A DNA stretch of 64,000 bases from Rhizobiaceae bacterium (GTDB taxonomy: Bacteria; Pseudomonadota; Alphaproteobacteria; Rhizobiales; Rhizobiaceae). The DNA lies in assembly GCA_019635755.1 (NCBI GenBank), contig JAHBYW010000001.1, forward strand, positions 682,001 to 746,000, read 5' to 3'. Under the pieces are notes generated by a model. It worked only from the letters and a program-made list of their open reading frames with translations, ran no database searches and was not told the origin of the DNA. Below are positions 52,034-61,936 of the stretch, in pieces (the stretch's first letter is position 1; each line of letters starts with the position of its first letter). The translations under genes were made by a program, and so were the position numbers.

Positions 52034-53599
52034 TCAGTCGGCGGGCTCTTCGGGCGCCGGCGCCCCATCTTCCGGACCAACGGCCGGCGCGATATCGGTC
52101 TGCGGCGGTTCCACAGGCTCGGCGGCCGTATCGCTTCCGGGCACGGCATTGCCCTCCTGCTCCGCGCCCTGCGGCGCTGGCGGAGCCGGCTCGGTTGCCG
52201 TGCCGGTGGGAGCGGTCGCTGAACCGGCTGCCGCGGTGACCCGGTCAGTCGGGATGGGCTCGGGCGTCACCGACCCGTCGGCGGCCGCGACACGCCAGAC
52301 CGTGTTGCCCGCGTCGTCGGCGATCAGCAGGGCACCGGTGCCGTCGATGGCGAGACCCACGGGCCGGCCGCGCGCCTCGTCGCCCGAGAGGAAGCCGGTG
52401 ACGACATCCACGGGCATGCCGGCCGGCCGGCCGTCAGTGAACGGGATGTAGATCACCTTATAGCCGTTGAACGCGGTACGGTTCCAGCTGCCGCGATTGC
52501 CGACGAAGGCGCCGTTGCGATAGGCCTGCGGCATCGCCGAGTCGTTGGTGAAGGCAAGGCCGAGCGCCGCGACGTGACTGGTCAGCGCGTAATCCGGCGA
52601 GATCGCCGTCTCGACCAGGTCCGGCCGCGCCGGCTTGACGCGTTCGTCGACGTGCTGGCCATAATAGCTCCAAGGCCAGCCGTAGAACCCGTCCTCCTGA
52701 ACCGACGTCAGGTAGTCGGGCACGAGGTTCGCCCCGAGTTCGTCGCGCTCGTTGACGACGGTCCACAGCGTCCCGGTTTCAGGGTGGAAGTTGAGGCCGT
52801 TGGGATTGCGCAGGCCGGACGCGAAGACCTTCGAGGCGCCGGTCTCCCGATCGATCTGCCAGATCGCGGCGCGACCCTTCTCGGCTTCCAGGCCGCGCTC
52901 GCCGGCGTTGGAATTGGAGCCGACGGAGGCATAGAGGAACCGGCCGTCGGGGCTGAGCGCGAGATCCTTCGTCCAGTGGTGGTTGATCGGCCCACCGGGC
53001 AGCGGCGCAAGCACCGTGGGCTTGGCGTCGATCGTCTCCTGGCCGAGCTGATAGGGATAGGCCAGCACCGCGTCGGCGGCTGCGACGTAAAGCGTATCCT
53101 CGTACCACGCCACGCCGAACGGCGAGTTGAGGTCGGTGAGCAGATCGCTGCGCTGGTCGACCTCGCCGTCGCGGTTGGTGTCGCGGAGCAGGGTGATGAG
53201 GTTGGTTTCCTTGGACCCGCCCGCATCGCCGGCGGCCATCGACATGATCATGCCACGGATGATGTCCTTCGGCCGCTCCAGCGGCTTGCCGGCGGGTGCC
53301 TTGGACTGAACGACGAGAATGTCACCGTTGGGGAGCGTGTGAACGGTGCGAGGGTTGGCGAGATCGGTGGCGTAGGGCGTGATCGCCAGGCCTTCCGGAA
53401 CGGTCGGGGTCTGCCCGTCCTGCCAGCCGACCACCTCGGCAACCTTCAGGTCGGGCAGCAGATATTGCTGCGGCGCGGGCAGTACAGGGTCGGCACCGTA
53501 TTGCTGGCGGACGTCGAACTCGTCGTCGCCGCAGCCGGCCAGAAGAACGGAGCCACCGACGGCGGCAGCCGCGGCGGAGCGCGCGAACATGTTATACAT
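52034..53599 (-). CDS. lipoprotein, L-sorbosone/glucose dehydrogenase-like beta-propeller
   Basis: The 521-residue protein has a lipobox (VGGSVLLAGCGDD) and a soluble beta-propeller with sorbosone-dehydrogenase features: NPRTVHTLPNGDILVVQSKAP, NSPFGVAWYEDTLYVA, HWTKDLALSPDGRFLYASVGSNSN, ASGLRNPNGLNFHPETGTLW, GNRGSWNRTAFNGYKV and GRPVGLAIDGTGALLIADDAGNTVWRV. These enzymes use PQQ or a similar cofactor to oxidise sugars in the periplasm. A 75-residue Pro/Ala/Glu-rich tail follows the fold. The DUF2231 gene overlaps its start by eight bases. Confidence 0.85.
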   Translation of the reverse strand: MYNMFARSAAAAAVGGSVLLAGCGDDEFDVRQQYGADPVLPAPQQYLLPDLKVAEVVGWQDGQTPTVPEGLAITPYATDLANPRTVHTLPNGDILVVQSKAPAGKPLERPKDIIRGMIMSMAAGDAGGSKETNLITLLRDTNRDGEVDQRSDLLTDLNSPFGVAWYEDTLYVAAADAVLAYPYQLGQETIDAKPTVLAPLPGGPINHHWTKDLALSPDGRFLYASVGSNSNAGERGLEAEKGRAAIWQIDRETGASKVFASGLRNPNGLNFHPETGTLWTVVNERDELGANLVPDYLTSVQEDGFYGWPWSYYGQHVDERVKPARPDLVETAISPDYALTSHVAALGLAFTNDSAMPQAYRNGAFVGNRGSWNRTAFNGYKVIYIPFTDGRPAGMPVDVVTGFLSGDEARGRPVGLAIDGTGALLIADDAGNTVWRVAAADGSVTPEPIPTDRVTAAAGSATAPTGTATEPAPPAPQGAEQEGNAVPGSDTAAEPVEPPQTDIAPAVGPEDGAPAPEEPAD

Positions 53600-54011
53600 G
53601 GGCAGCTCCTTCCCGGCCTACCCAGCCGGTGACGATCATCACGAGCACCGTCAGCACCGAAACGGTGAGCCCGTACGGGATGACGGCGGTCCACCCGTCG
53701 GCGGTGTGAATGAGGCTGTTGAGGACGGCGAGCACGACCACGACAACGCCGCCGAGGATCGCCAGCCACGGATGCCGCACCTTGCGCAGGAGCGTTTCGA
53801 CGAGGATGACGACGCCTGCGAGGATGGCGAAGACGATACCGGCCAGCAGGAGCCATTCGGAGAAGTGCAGCCAGAGCAGGTTCAGGGTCTGCCAGTAGGC
53901 GATGTCGGTGAAGACCGTCAGGCTGAAGCAGGCGATGGGGAATGCGAGGAACGCTCTCCTCAGGGAACCGGAAACGGACGTCATGCCCGGCCACGTCTGT
54001 TCATAGATCAT
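53592..54011 (-). CDS. DUF2231 membrane protein
   Basis: The 139-residue protein (Met 10 at about 53984 is an alternative start) has four membrane helices and the DUF2231 pattern: FPIACFSLTVFTDIAYW, LHFSEWLLLAGIVFAILAGV, HPWLAILGGVVVVVLAVLNSLIH. It is overlapped with the sorbosone-dehydrogenase-like lipoprotein, suggesting it is its membrane partner, for example passing electrons onward; such pairings are common but the reaction is unproven. Confidence 0.82.
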   Translation of the reverse strand: MIYEQTWPGMTSVSGSLRRAFLAFPIACFSLTVFTDIAYWQTLNLLWLHFSEWLLLAGIVFAILAGVVILVETLLRKVRHPWLAILGGVVVVVLAVLNSLIHTADGWTAVIPYGLTVSVLTVLVMIVTGWVGREGAAHV

Positions 54012-54196
54012 CGTCTCGCGCCGTTGGTTGGAACTACGACCTCATACGCGCCGCCGGCGGATTGGTTCCAAATCGGGGCGTCACCATGGACGCCGCGCGG
54101 GCAGGAGAGCCGTCGCTGACCGCCTTCCCGAAGCAGCCGAACCGAATTAGGCTCGGCGTGCCTAGGCGGGACGATCATCGTCCGCCCGGAGGGCCC

Positions 54197-56830
54197 ATGC
54201 CGCAACCCAGACGCAGGAACAGCCAGGCCGCGAACCGGGTCTTCGTCGACCGCGAGACGCCGCAGCGCGTGTTTGAAGATGCGGCGTTCTCAATCCCGGC
54301 GGACCGCTCGATCGTGCGCGTTTTCTACGGTGTCGGCGGCCAGGGCAAGACGGCGCTCTGCCGCGAGCTGATGCGCAAGACCGATGGCGCGCGCGAGCCG
54401 GCCTACGCGTTCCTGCGCCGCGCCGAACTCGACCTTCACGGCCGCCCAAAGGACGATCCAGACCGGCTGCTTGTCTGGATCCGCAACGCCTTCGCGGAGA
54501 CGGGGATCGGATTTCCGTGCTTCGACCTCGCATTCGCGCTCGCCTGGGACGCGACCCGCGGCGAGGAGCCGCTGCCGAACTTCACGAAACCGTGGCTGAA
54601 ACGCGCAACGACGCTCAGCCAGTATGGCCTCGAGGGCGCCGCCGACGCGGCGAAGCAGGTCGCGACCGAACTCGTCGGCGGCGTGCCCGGCATCGGCTTC
54701 GCGCTGAAGAAGCTCGGAACGTGGTCGATCGAGAAGGGAAAGCGGGCCTGGCTGGAGCGCACCCACGAACCGTTGAAGGCCCTCTATGACGGCGAGCAGT
54801 TGAAGAAGCCGTATGAGCTGTCCGAGCTGCTGCCCTGGATGCTGGCGCAGGACCTCAACGCGCATCTGACCGACAATCCCGAGGAGCGCTTTGTGCTCTT
54901 CATCGACGAGTACGAACGCGTCGCCGACGAGGGCGGCGCCAGCGCGCGCTGGGAAGACAATCCGTTCGACCGGCACATGCGCCGGCTGGTCGCCGAGACC
55001 AACGGAATGCTGGCCGTGTTCTTCTCGCGCGAGAAGCTGCCCTGGGAGAGCGATCCGGACTGGCGCGACGACCTGAGAGACAATCAGCACCTGCTGGGCG
55101 GTCTGGCGGCGAGCGACGCCGACCGCTTCCTCGCCGCCGTGCCGATCGGCGACGCAGCATTGCGCAGGGCGATCATCGACGGCGCCCGCGAAACGGCGTC
55201 GCCCCGCGCGCCGGTCTATCCGCTGATGCTGGACCTGCAGGTCGCGCACCATTCCGCGTTGCTGGACAAGGGGATCGCTCCCTCCGCCGAACAGTTCGGC
55301 GTGGCGGCCGAGAGCTTCGAGGGGCGGCGGCTGGAGATCGTCCGGCGGCTTCTGCGCGACTACGGCACCCCGCTGCAGCTCACGCTGGAGAAACTATCCG
55401 TGGCCCGGCGCTTCGACCGCGCCGCGTTCGAGCACGTGGTGAGGACGTTCGGAACCGGCCTGCCGCTCGACCAATTCGACCGCATCGACGACCTGTCCTT
55501 CGTCAGCCGGCTGGATGACGGCTATCTTTCGCTTCACAACCTCGTGGCGGAGACGATCCGCTCTACCCTGGAGCCCGACGCCCGCCTGCGCGCAAGCGCC
55601 GCGATGCTGGAACACTTCCTGGCGCGCAGCCAGGCGAGGACGCCGGCGGAGGTGACGCACGCGCATGTGCTGGCCCTCTACGAGGCTGCCTGGATCCGTC
55701 TTCAGCAAGGGATCGACGGCTATATCGACTGGCTGGCCGACAACGCGCTGAAGATTGCCCAGTCTCGCTTCGAGCGGGAGATCGCGGAGCTGTGGCGCGA
55801 AGCCGTCGATGTTACCGAGCTGCGGCTGGGCGCGGCGCATGACGATGCCCTCGGCGCGCTCAACAGCTATGCGATCCTGATGAAACAGAGCGGCAACTAT
55901 GCCAGGGCCCGGCCACTGTACGAGCGGCTGCTGAAGCTCTGCGAGACCGAGCGCGGTCCCGGCCATTCTGACACCGCTGTGGTGCGCAACAACTTCGCGG
56001 TGTTCCTGCGCGAAACCGGCGACTATCCGGCCGCCATCCGCCTGTTCAGCCAGGCGCTCGAAACGTCGCTGGCCTCGCGCGGCGAAAAGCACCCAGGTTC
56101 GGCGACGATGATGATGAACCTCGCCGAACTGCACGGGCGTTTGGGCGAGCACGACAAGGCCAGGCCGCTCTTCGAGCGGGCGCTGGCGATCCGGGAGGAG
56201 ATTCTCGATCCGGACGATCCGGACATCGCCACGATCTGCAACTGCATGGGCTCGCACCTGTGGCGGACCGGCAACCACGCCGGGGCCCGCGCCATGTTCG
56301 ACCGGGCGCTCTCGCTGCGCGAGCGGGTGCTGGGACGCGATCACCCGCAGACGGGAAGCACACTGAATGACATGGCGCTGATGCTCCAGGACCTCGGCGA
56401 ACTCGACGTCGCACGGGATCATTTCGAGCGCAGCGTCGCGATCAGCGAGGCGAATCAGGGTCCGGACCATGCCGACCTCGCGGCTTCGCTCAACAATCTC
56501 GGCGGCGTGCTGATCGACCTCGGCGACATCGGCGCGGCCGAGGACGCGCTTCAGCGGTCGCTGGCGATCTACGCCAAGGTCGGCACCGCGGACCATCCGG
56601 CAGCCAACCGGGCCCGGCGGAACATGGCCCGGGTCCATCTCGCCTCCGGCCGGGCACAAAGCGCGCATGCGCTCGCGGAGGCCGCGCTTGAGGCGCATGC
56701 GAAGGTGCTCGGAGCCAAACACGAGACGGCTGCCGAGAGCGCGAAGGTGCTTGCCGACGCCCTCGGCGCGCTGGGCAGGCTGGCGGACGCCGTCGCGGTC
56801 AGGGAGCGCCACGGCGTCGCCGCGGGGTAG
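54197..56830 (+). CDS. P-loop NTPase with C-terminal TPR array (STAND-like)
   Basis: ATG 54197 (CGGAGGGCCC ribosome site) is preferred to earlier Met codons; it gives 877 residues. Walker A is GVGGQGKT at 45-52, Walker B RFVLFIDEYE at 231-240. A helical part (about 250-540) follows, then a C-terminal array of tetratricopeptide repeats from about 545 to the end, with the kinesin-light-chain rhythm ALGALNSYAILMKQSGNYARARPLYERLL. This is the general plan of STAND signal NTPases, but there is no N-terminal effector domain, so it may act by partner binding. A role in signalling or defence is possible; nothing nearby fixes it. Confidence 0.75.
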   Translation: MPQPRRRNSQAANRVFVDRETPQRVFEDAAFSIPADRSIVRVFYGVGGQGKTALCRELMRKTDGAREPAYAFLRRAELDLHGRPKDDPDRLLVWIRNAFAETGIGFPCFDLAFALAWDATRGEEPLPNFTKPWLKRATTLSQYGLEGAADAAKQVATELVGGVPGIGFALKKLGTWSIEKGKRAWLERTHEPLKALYDGEQLKKPYELSELLPWMLAQDLNAHLTDNPEERFVLFIDEYERVADEGGASARWEDNPFDRHMRRLVAETNGMLAVFFSREKLPWESDPDWRDDLRDNQHLLGGLAASDADRFLAAVPIGDAALRRAIIDGARETASPRAPVYPLMLDLQVAHHSALLDKGIAPSAEQFGVAAESFEGRRLEIVRRLLRDYGTPLQLTLEKLSVARRFDRAAFEHVVRTFGTGLPLDQFDRIDDLSFVSRLDDGYLSLHNLVAETIRSTLEPDARLRASAAMLEHFLARSQARTPAEVTHAHVLALYEAAWIRLQQGIDGYIDWLADNALKIAQSRFEREIAELWREAVDVTELRLGAAHDDALGALNSYAILMKQSGNYARARPLYERLLKLCETERGPGHSDTAVVRNNFAVFLRETGDYPAAIRLFSQALETSLASRGEKHPGSATMMMNLAELHGRLGEHDKARPLFERALAIREEILDPDDPDIATICNCMGSHLWRTGNHAGARAMFDRALSLRERVLGRDHPQTGSTLNDMALMLQDLGELDVARDHFERSVAISEANQGPDHADLAASLNNLGGVLIDLGDIGAAEDALQRSLAIYAKVGTADHPAANRARRNMARVHLASGRAQSAHALAEAALEAHAKVLGAKHETAAESAKVLADALGALGRLADAVAVRERHGVAAG

Positions 56831-56950
56831 CGAGAACGGCCGCCCCTTAACCGCGCGCCGAACGGGCTTGCGCGATACCCCAAAAGTCTGACAATTGAGA
56901 CCATCTCCACGTCAATCCGCCCTGATGGCGCACGAGCCGAGACCAGTTCC

Positions 56951-58495
56951 ATGACCATCCACAACCCGCCGGCGCGCACGCTGAGGCTGAGTGCCGATGA
57001 CAACGTCGTCGTCGCCGGAGAGAAGATCGAAAAAGGCACCGCGCTGTCAGAAGGCATCGTGACGCGGCAGCGGATCCCGTTCGGGCACAAGGTCGCCACC
57101 CGGGCGATCGCGCCGGGCGAGCCCGTCTACAAGTTCGGCCAGATCATCGGTTTCGCCTCGAAGCCGGTCGAGCCGGGCGACTGGGTGCACACGGACAATT
57201 GCGACATGGGACCCGAGCACGGCGCCTTCGAACGTGACTACCAGTTCGCGCAGGCCGCGCCGCGCACTGCGTTCGTGCCGGAGGGCCAGCGCGCAACCTT
57301 CGAAGGCTTCCGCCGCTCGAACGGCAAGGTCGGGACACGCAACTATCTGGGCATTTTGACCAGCGTCAATTGCTCCGCGACCGTTGCGAAATACATGGCG
57401 GAGGCGATCAACAGGTCAGGCGTCCTCGACGACTTTCCGACGATCGACGGCATCGTGCCGTTCGTGCACGGCACGGGCTGCGCCATGGACACCGACGGCG
57501 AGGGCTTCGTGATCCTGAGACGCACGCAGTGGGGCTACACCTCCAACCCCAATCTGGGCGGCGCCCTGCTCGTCGGACTCGGCTGCGAAGCCTTCCAGAT
57601 CGGCCGGATGAAGGAGGCCTATGGCGTCACCGACACGGAGACGTTCCAGACGATGACCATCCAGGAGATCGGCGGAACGAAGAAGATGATCGAATGGGGC
57701 GTCGAGCGCATCAAGGAGATGCTGCCGATCGTCGCGCGGGCGAAGCGCGAGACAGTGCCCGCGTCGGAGCTGATGCTGGCGCTGCAGTGCGGCGGCTCGG
57801 ACGGCTATTCGGGCATCACCGCCAATCCGGCGCTGGGCGTCGCCGCCGACATTCTCGTTCGCAACGGCGGCACGGCGATCCTGTCGGAGACGCCCGAGAT
57901 CTACGGCGCCGAGCATCTGCTGACGCGGCGCGCGGTGAGCCGTGAGGTCGGCGAGAAGCTCATCGAGCGGATCAAATGGTGGGAGGACTACACAGGGCGG
58001 AACCGTGGCGAGATGAACAACAATCCCTCGCCCGGCAACAAGGCCGGCGGCCTGACCACGATCCTCGAGAAGTCGCTCGGCGCCGCCGCCAAGGGCGGTA
58101 CCACCGCGCTCACCGCCGTCTACGAATACGCCGAGCCGGTGACCGAGAAGGGTTTCGTGTTCATGGATACGCCCGGCTTCGACCCAGTCTCGGCGACGGG
58201 TCAGGTCGCCGGTGGCGCCAATGTGCTCTGCTTCACCACCGGGCGCGGCTCGGCCTATGGCTGCAAGCCCGTGCCGTCGATCAAGCTCGCCACCAACACG
58301 CCGATGTACGAGCGCATGGCCGACGACATGGACATCAACTGCGGCGACATCCTCGAAGGCGTGTCGCTGGAGGAGAAGGGCGACGCCATCTTCCGCGAGG
58401 TGCTCGCCGTCGCGTCGGGCAAACGCTCCAAGTCGGAAGAGCTCGGCTATGGCGACAACGAGTTCGTGCCCTGGCAGGTCGGCGCGGTGATGTGA
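56951..58495 (+). CDS. UxaA family hydrolyase (altronate/galactarate dehydratase)
   Basis: The 514-residue protein combines the N-terminal SAF domain (about residues 10-85, LSADDNVVVAGEKIEKGTAL) with the main dehydratase part: GFRRSNGKVGTRNYLGILTSVNCSATV, IDGIVPFVHGTGCAMD, GGSDGYSGITANPALG and a C-terminal GRGSAYGCKPVPSIKLATN. It removes water from altronate or galactarate using iron. The full SAF plus dehydratase form (about 500 residues) is of UxaA/GarD kind. A lactonase gene follows after 34 bases, so the pair serves sugar-acid breakdown. Confidence 0.9.
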   Translation: MTIHNPPARTLRLSADDNVVVAGEKIEKGTALSEGIVTRQRIPFGHKVATRAIAPGEPVYKFGQIIGFASKPVEPGDWVHTDNCDMGPEHGAFERDYQFAQAAPRTAFVPEGQRATFEGFRRSNGKVGTRNYLGILTSVNCSATVAKYMAEAINRSGVLDDFPTIDGIVPFVHGTGCAMDTDGEGFVILRRTQWGYTSNPNLGGALLVGLGCEAFQIGRMKEAYGVTDTETFQTMTIQEIGGTKKMIEWGVERIKEMLPIVARAKRETVPASELMLALQCGGSDGYSGITANPALGVAADILVRNGGTAILSETPEIYGAEHLLTRRAVSREVGEKLIERIKWWEDYTGRNRGEMNNNPSPGNKAGGLTTILEKSLGAAAKGGTTALTAVYEYAEPVTEKGFVFMDTPGFDPVSATGQVAGGANVLCFTTGRGSAYGCKPVPSIKLATNTPMYERMADDMDINCGDILEGVSLEEKGDAIFREVLAVASGKRSKSEELGYGDNEFVPWQVGAVM

Positions 58496-58529
58496 GCCGG
58501 CCGCCGGTGCGAGAGAGAGGGATCGACGC

Positions 58530-59447
58530 ATGAGCATGGTGGGCAACGACATCGAATATTTCGACCATCGGTTCCGCGACCTGACGGTGCCGATCGCGAA
58601 GGTGGAGACGCTCTATGACGGCTGCCGCTGGGCAGAGGGGCCGGTCTGGTTCGCCGAGCACGATTGCCTCGTGTGGAGCGACATTCCGAACAACCGCCTG
58701 CTGCGCTGGACGGCTGACACCGGGGTCAGCGTGTTCCGGGCCAGTGCCAACTTCACCAACGGCAATACGCGCGACCGCGAGGGGCGGCTGGTGAGCTGCG
58801 AGCACGGCGGGCGGCGCGTCTCCCGCACCGAGCCGGACGGGACAATCACCGCGATCGCCACCCATTTCGGCAAGAAGCGGCTGAATTCGCCCAACGACGT
58901 AGTGGTGAAGTCGGACGGGACGATCTGGTTCACGGATCCCAGCTACGGGATCATGAGCGACTACGAGGGCTACAAGTCGGACATGGAGCAGGACGGCTGC
59001 CACGTCTACCGCGTCGACCCCCGGACCGGCGCGATCGCGCGGGTCGCCGACGACTTCGTCAAGCCCAACGGCCTCGCCTTCTCGCCTGACGAGAAGTGGC
59101 TTTACGTCGCCGATTCCGGCGCCAGCCACGACCCCGCCGGACCGCATCACATCCGCCGCTTCAAGGTCGGCAAGGACAACAGCCTGACCGGCGGCAAGGT
59201 GTTCGCCGAGGTTTCGCCCGGCGTCCCGGACGGTTTCCGCTTCGATGCGGACGGCAATCTGTGGACCAGTTGCCGGGACGGCGTCATCTGCCTGGCGTCC
59301 TCTGGAGACGCGCTGGGCAAGATCCGGATCCCGACGATGGTCTCGAACCTCACCTTCGGCGGGCCGCGCCGCAACCGGCTGTTCATCACGGCGACCGACC
59401 GGCTCTTCTCCGTGTTCGTGGCGACGACCGGTGCGCAGCGACCGTAG
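58530..59447 (+). CDS. SMP-30/gluconolactonase family lactonase
   Basis: The 305-residue protein has a six-blade propeller with the metal-binding set: Glu of CRWAEGPVW, Asn of LNSPNDVVV, Asn of KPNGLAFSPDEKWLYVADSG and the Asp in the latter block. It opens sugar lactones to acids. It is co-transcribed with the dehydratase upstream (GAGAGAGAGGGA before ATG), giving a lactone-to-keto-acid route. Confidence 0.92.
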   Translation: MSMVGNDIEYFDHRFRDLTVPIAKVETLYDGCRWAEGPVWFAEHDCLVWSDIPNNRLLRWTADTGVSVFRASANFTNGNTRDREGRLVSCEHGGRRVSRTEPDGTITAIATHFGKKRLNSPNDVVVKSDGTIWFTDPSYGIMSDYEGYKSDMEQDGCHVYRVDPRTGAIARVADDFVKPNGLAFSPDEKWLYVADSGASHDPAGPHHIRRFKVGKDNSLTGGKVFAEVSPGVPDGFRFDADGNLWTSCRDGVICLASSGDALGKIRIPTMVSNLTFGGPRRNRLFITATDRLFSVFVATTGAQRP

Positions 59448-59538
59448 GGCCGGGCGGAACCCGAATCGCGCCTGCGTCGTTGAGAAGCGGATTTCCTGCT
59501 TGATTCCCGTGCCTCCATCCGGCCAGAGCTGAGACGAT

Positions 59539-60396
59539 ATGCGCCAACGCTCGACCACCCTGCCCCGTTCGCTCTACGCGGCGCTGCGCAAGGAAGCGCC
59601 GCACAGCATCCAGCTCAACATGCAGGAGCCGTGCACCACGATCGCGTCCTACAACATCCACAAATGCGTCGGGACGGACGGTCGCTTCGACCCGGCACGG
59701 ACGGCGCGCGTCATCGCTGAGATCGATCCCGACATCATCGCCATCCAGGAAGCAGACGAGCGGCTGGGTGACAGGCAAGGGCTGCTCGACCTCGCCGCAC
59801 TGAAGCGCGAGACGGGACTCGTGCCGCTGCACGCGGCCGATGGCGGCCGCAGCCACGGCTGGCACGGCAATCTGATCCTCGCGAGAAGCGGCGCCGTGGT
59901 GGATGTGGAGCCGGTGCGCCTGCCCGGCCTAGAACCGCGCGGGGCGCTCATCGTCGATCTCGAGCTAAAGGGTGTGTCGATGCGCGTCATCGCCGCGCAT
60001 CTCGGGCTGCTGCGCCGGTCCAGATCGCAGCAGACGGCGGCGTTGCTCGGCGCGACACAGACCGTGTTGCGGCCGACCGTTCTGCTCGGCGACTTCAACG
60101 AATGGCGCGTGCAGACACGGTCGTCGCTCCTGTCGCTGCTTCCCCATTTCGGGCCGGTGCACGCGGTGCTGCCCAGCTTCCCCTCGCGACTCCCGCTGCT
60201 TGCTCTCGACCGCATCCTCGCGCGGCCGCCCCAGCTGATCGCCAGCCTCGCCGTCCACAAGACGCCGCTGTCCCGGGTGGCGTCCGACCATCTGCCGGTG
60301 GTCGCCCAGCTTAACCTCGCGTCGCTGCGGCACGGCTCGGGTGCGGCGCTGCGCGTCGGCGAAGGCGCGCTGGCCCCCGCCGGAAAGCCCTGGTGA
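59539..60396 (+). CDS. endonuclease/exonuclease/phosphatase (EEP) family protein
   Basis: The 285-residue protein has the EEP catalytic set: IASYNIHKCVG, IIAIQEADERL, GDFNEWR, SDHLPVV. It hydrolyses phosphodiesters, perhaps of phospholipids or nucleic acids. It is followed after six bases by a phospholipase D-family protein, a pairing known from cardiolipin or membrane-lipid loci. The first 35 residues are an extra N-terminus; a Met at about residue 34 (MQEPCTT) is an alternative start. Confidence 0.85.
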   Translation: MRQRSTTLPRSLYAALRKEAPHSIQLNMQEPCTTIASYNIHKCVGTDGRFDPARTARVIAEIDPDIIAIQEADERLGDRQGLLDLAALKRETGLVPLHAADGGRSHGWHGNLILARSGAVVDVEPVRLPGLEPRGALIVDLELKGVSMRVIAAHLGLLRRSRSQQTAALLGATQTVLRPTVLLGDFNEWRVQTRSSLLSLLPHFGPVHAVLPSFPSRLPLLALDRILARPPQLIASLAVHKTPLSRVASDHLPVVAQLNLASLRHGSGAALRVGEGALAPAGKPW

Positions 60397-60402
60397 CGCG
60401 CC

Positions 60403-61803
60403 ATGGAAGCGGGGTTCATTCCCTCCATCGGTGACCGCGTGCTGCTCGGCGAGAGCGGGCTGCTGCCGCTGTCCGACAGCGCCGAAGCCTTCGCGACGCG
60501 CGCGCTGTCGGCGCGGGACGCGTCGCGCAGCCTGGACCTGCTCTACTATCGCTGGCACGACGACCAGACCGGGCGCGCGCTGCTTGGCGAGGTAATGCGC
60601 GCCGCCGACCGGGGTGTGCGCGTCCGTATCCTGCTGGACGATATCGACACGCGCGATGCCAATGCTGCCTACGCCGCAGTGCGCGGGCATGCCAATATCG
60701 CGCTGAAGCTGTTCAATCCCAGCCGGTTCCGGGCCGGCGGCATCGTCCGGCTGGCCGAATTCCTTTGGCGGCGCTTCCGGCTGACGCGCCGCATGCACCT
60801 CAAGGCCTGGATCGCCGACGGCAGCAGTGCGATCGTCGGCGGGCGGAACATCGGCGACGCCTATTTCGACCTGGCCGACACGAACTTCCGCGACCTCGAC
60901 ATGTTCCTGCTGGGGCCCTCTGCCGAGCAGACATCCGCGATCTTCGAGGCTTTCTGGACCTCGGAGGCCGCCGTGTCGGCAGAGGCGCTTGCGGGCCGGG
61001 AGACGCGCGCCGCCCGCAGAGCGAAGCCGCAACCCTCCCGCGAATGCCGCCGGCTGCTCGACCACGTCGACCGCTGGGGCGTCCTGCGTGCCTTCCTCGC
61101 TGCGCGGGCGGGCCAGATCCACTGGACGAAGTCTGCCCGCGTCATTTCCGATCCGCCCGAGAAGGTCTCGCGTGGCCGGCGCCGGAGCTGGCTCAGCCGC
61201 GAACTGCTGCCGCTGATCAAATCGACGCGCAGGCGGCTGGAGATCGTGTCGCCCTACTTCATCCCAGGCCTGACAGGGTCGCTGGTGCTGGAGCGCATGG
61301 TGCGGCGCGGCGTAGAGGTCGACGTGCTGACCAACTCGCTTGCCGCGACCGACGTGGCTGCGGTGCATGGCGCCTACGCCAACTACCGGGTCCGGCTGCT
61401 GAAGGCAGGGGTCCGGCTCTTCGAGATGCAGCCCTTCCAGGGCCATCGCAACATGTCGATCCTCGGCTCGAAGGGAGCAAGCCTTCACACCAAGGCCTTT
61501 CTCGTCGATCGCCGCGCCGGTTTCGTCGGCTCGTTCAATTTTGATCCGCGCTCGGTGTCGCTGAACGCCGAGATGGGCGTCGTCTTCGAGGACGAGCGGC
61601 TGGCCGAGCAGCTGGGTCGCTGGATCGAGGAGGAGAAGTCCCCCGCCGTCAGCTACCGGGTGTCGTTGAGCGCAGGCGGGCTGGTCTGGAACGGTCAGCG
61701 CAACGAGGAGTTGCGGTCGCTGAGGCGCGAGCCCGAGGCGAGCTTCATGCGCCGGCTGCTGGCCGGACTGGTCCGCTATCTGCCGGTCGAATCAGAGCTT
61801 TAG
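60403..61803 (+). CDS. phospholipase D superfamily protein (cardiolipin synthase-like)
   Basis: The 466-residue protein has two HKD motifs: HLKAWIADGSSAIVGGRN near residue 130 and HTKAFLVDRRAGFVGSFN near residue 365. Two motifs in one chain are typical of cardiolipin synthases and other PLD phosphatidyltransferases; no membrane helices are seen. With the EEP protein it may make or cut membrane phospholipids at the inner membrane face. The start ATGGAAGCGGGG is six bases after the EEP stop. Confidence 0.9.
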   Translation: MEAGFIPSIGDRVLLGESGLLPLSDSAEAFATRALSARDASRSLDLLYYRWHDDQTGRALLGEVMRAADRGVRVRILLDDIDTRDANAAYAAVRGHANIALKLFNPSRFRAGGIVRLAEFLWRRFRLTRRMHLKAWIADGSSAIVGGRNIGDAYFDLADTNFRDLDMFLLGPSAEQTSAIFEAFWTSEAAVSAEALAGRETRAARRAKPQPSRECRRLLDHVDRWGVLRAFLAARAGQIHWTKSARVISDPPEKVSRGRRRSWLSRELLPLIKSTRRRLEIVSPYFIPGLTGSLVLERMVRRGVEVDVLTNSLAATDVAAVHGAYANYRVRLLKAGVRLFEMQPFQGHRNMSILGSKGASLHTKAFLVDRRAGFVGSFNFDPRSVSLNAEMGVVFEDERLAEQLGRWIEEEKSPAVSYRVSLSAGGLVWNGQRNEELRSLRREPEASFMRRLLAGLVRYLPVESEL

Positions 61804-61936
61804 CGCGCTTCGACACGCAGGTCCGCGCGCGTGTAACCCTCCGTAACGCGAATCGGCCTTGTAGAACCCACCGGGCGCGCTACTGTTGGGCTTTACGCGA
61901 CAGTCTGCGTGAAAAACACCAAAATGGGAGCAAGAA

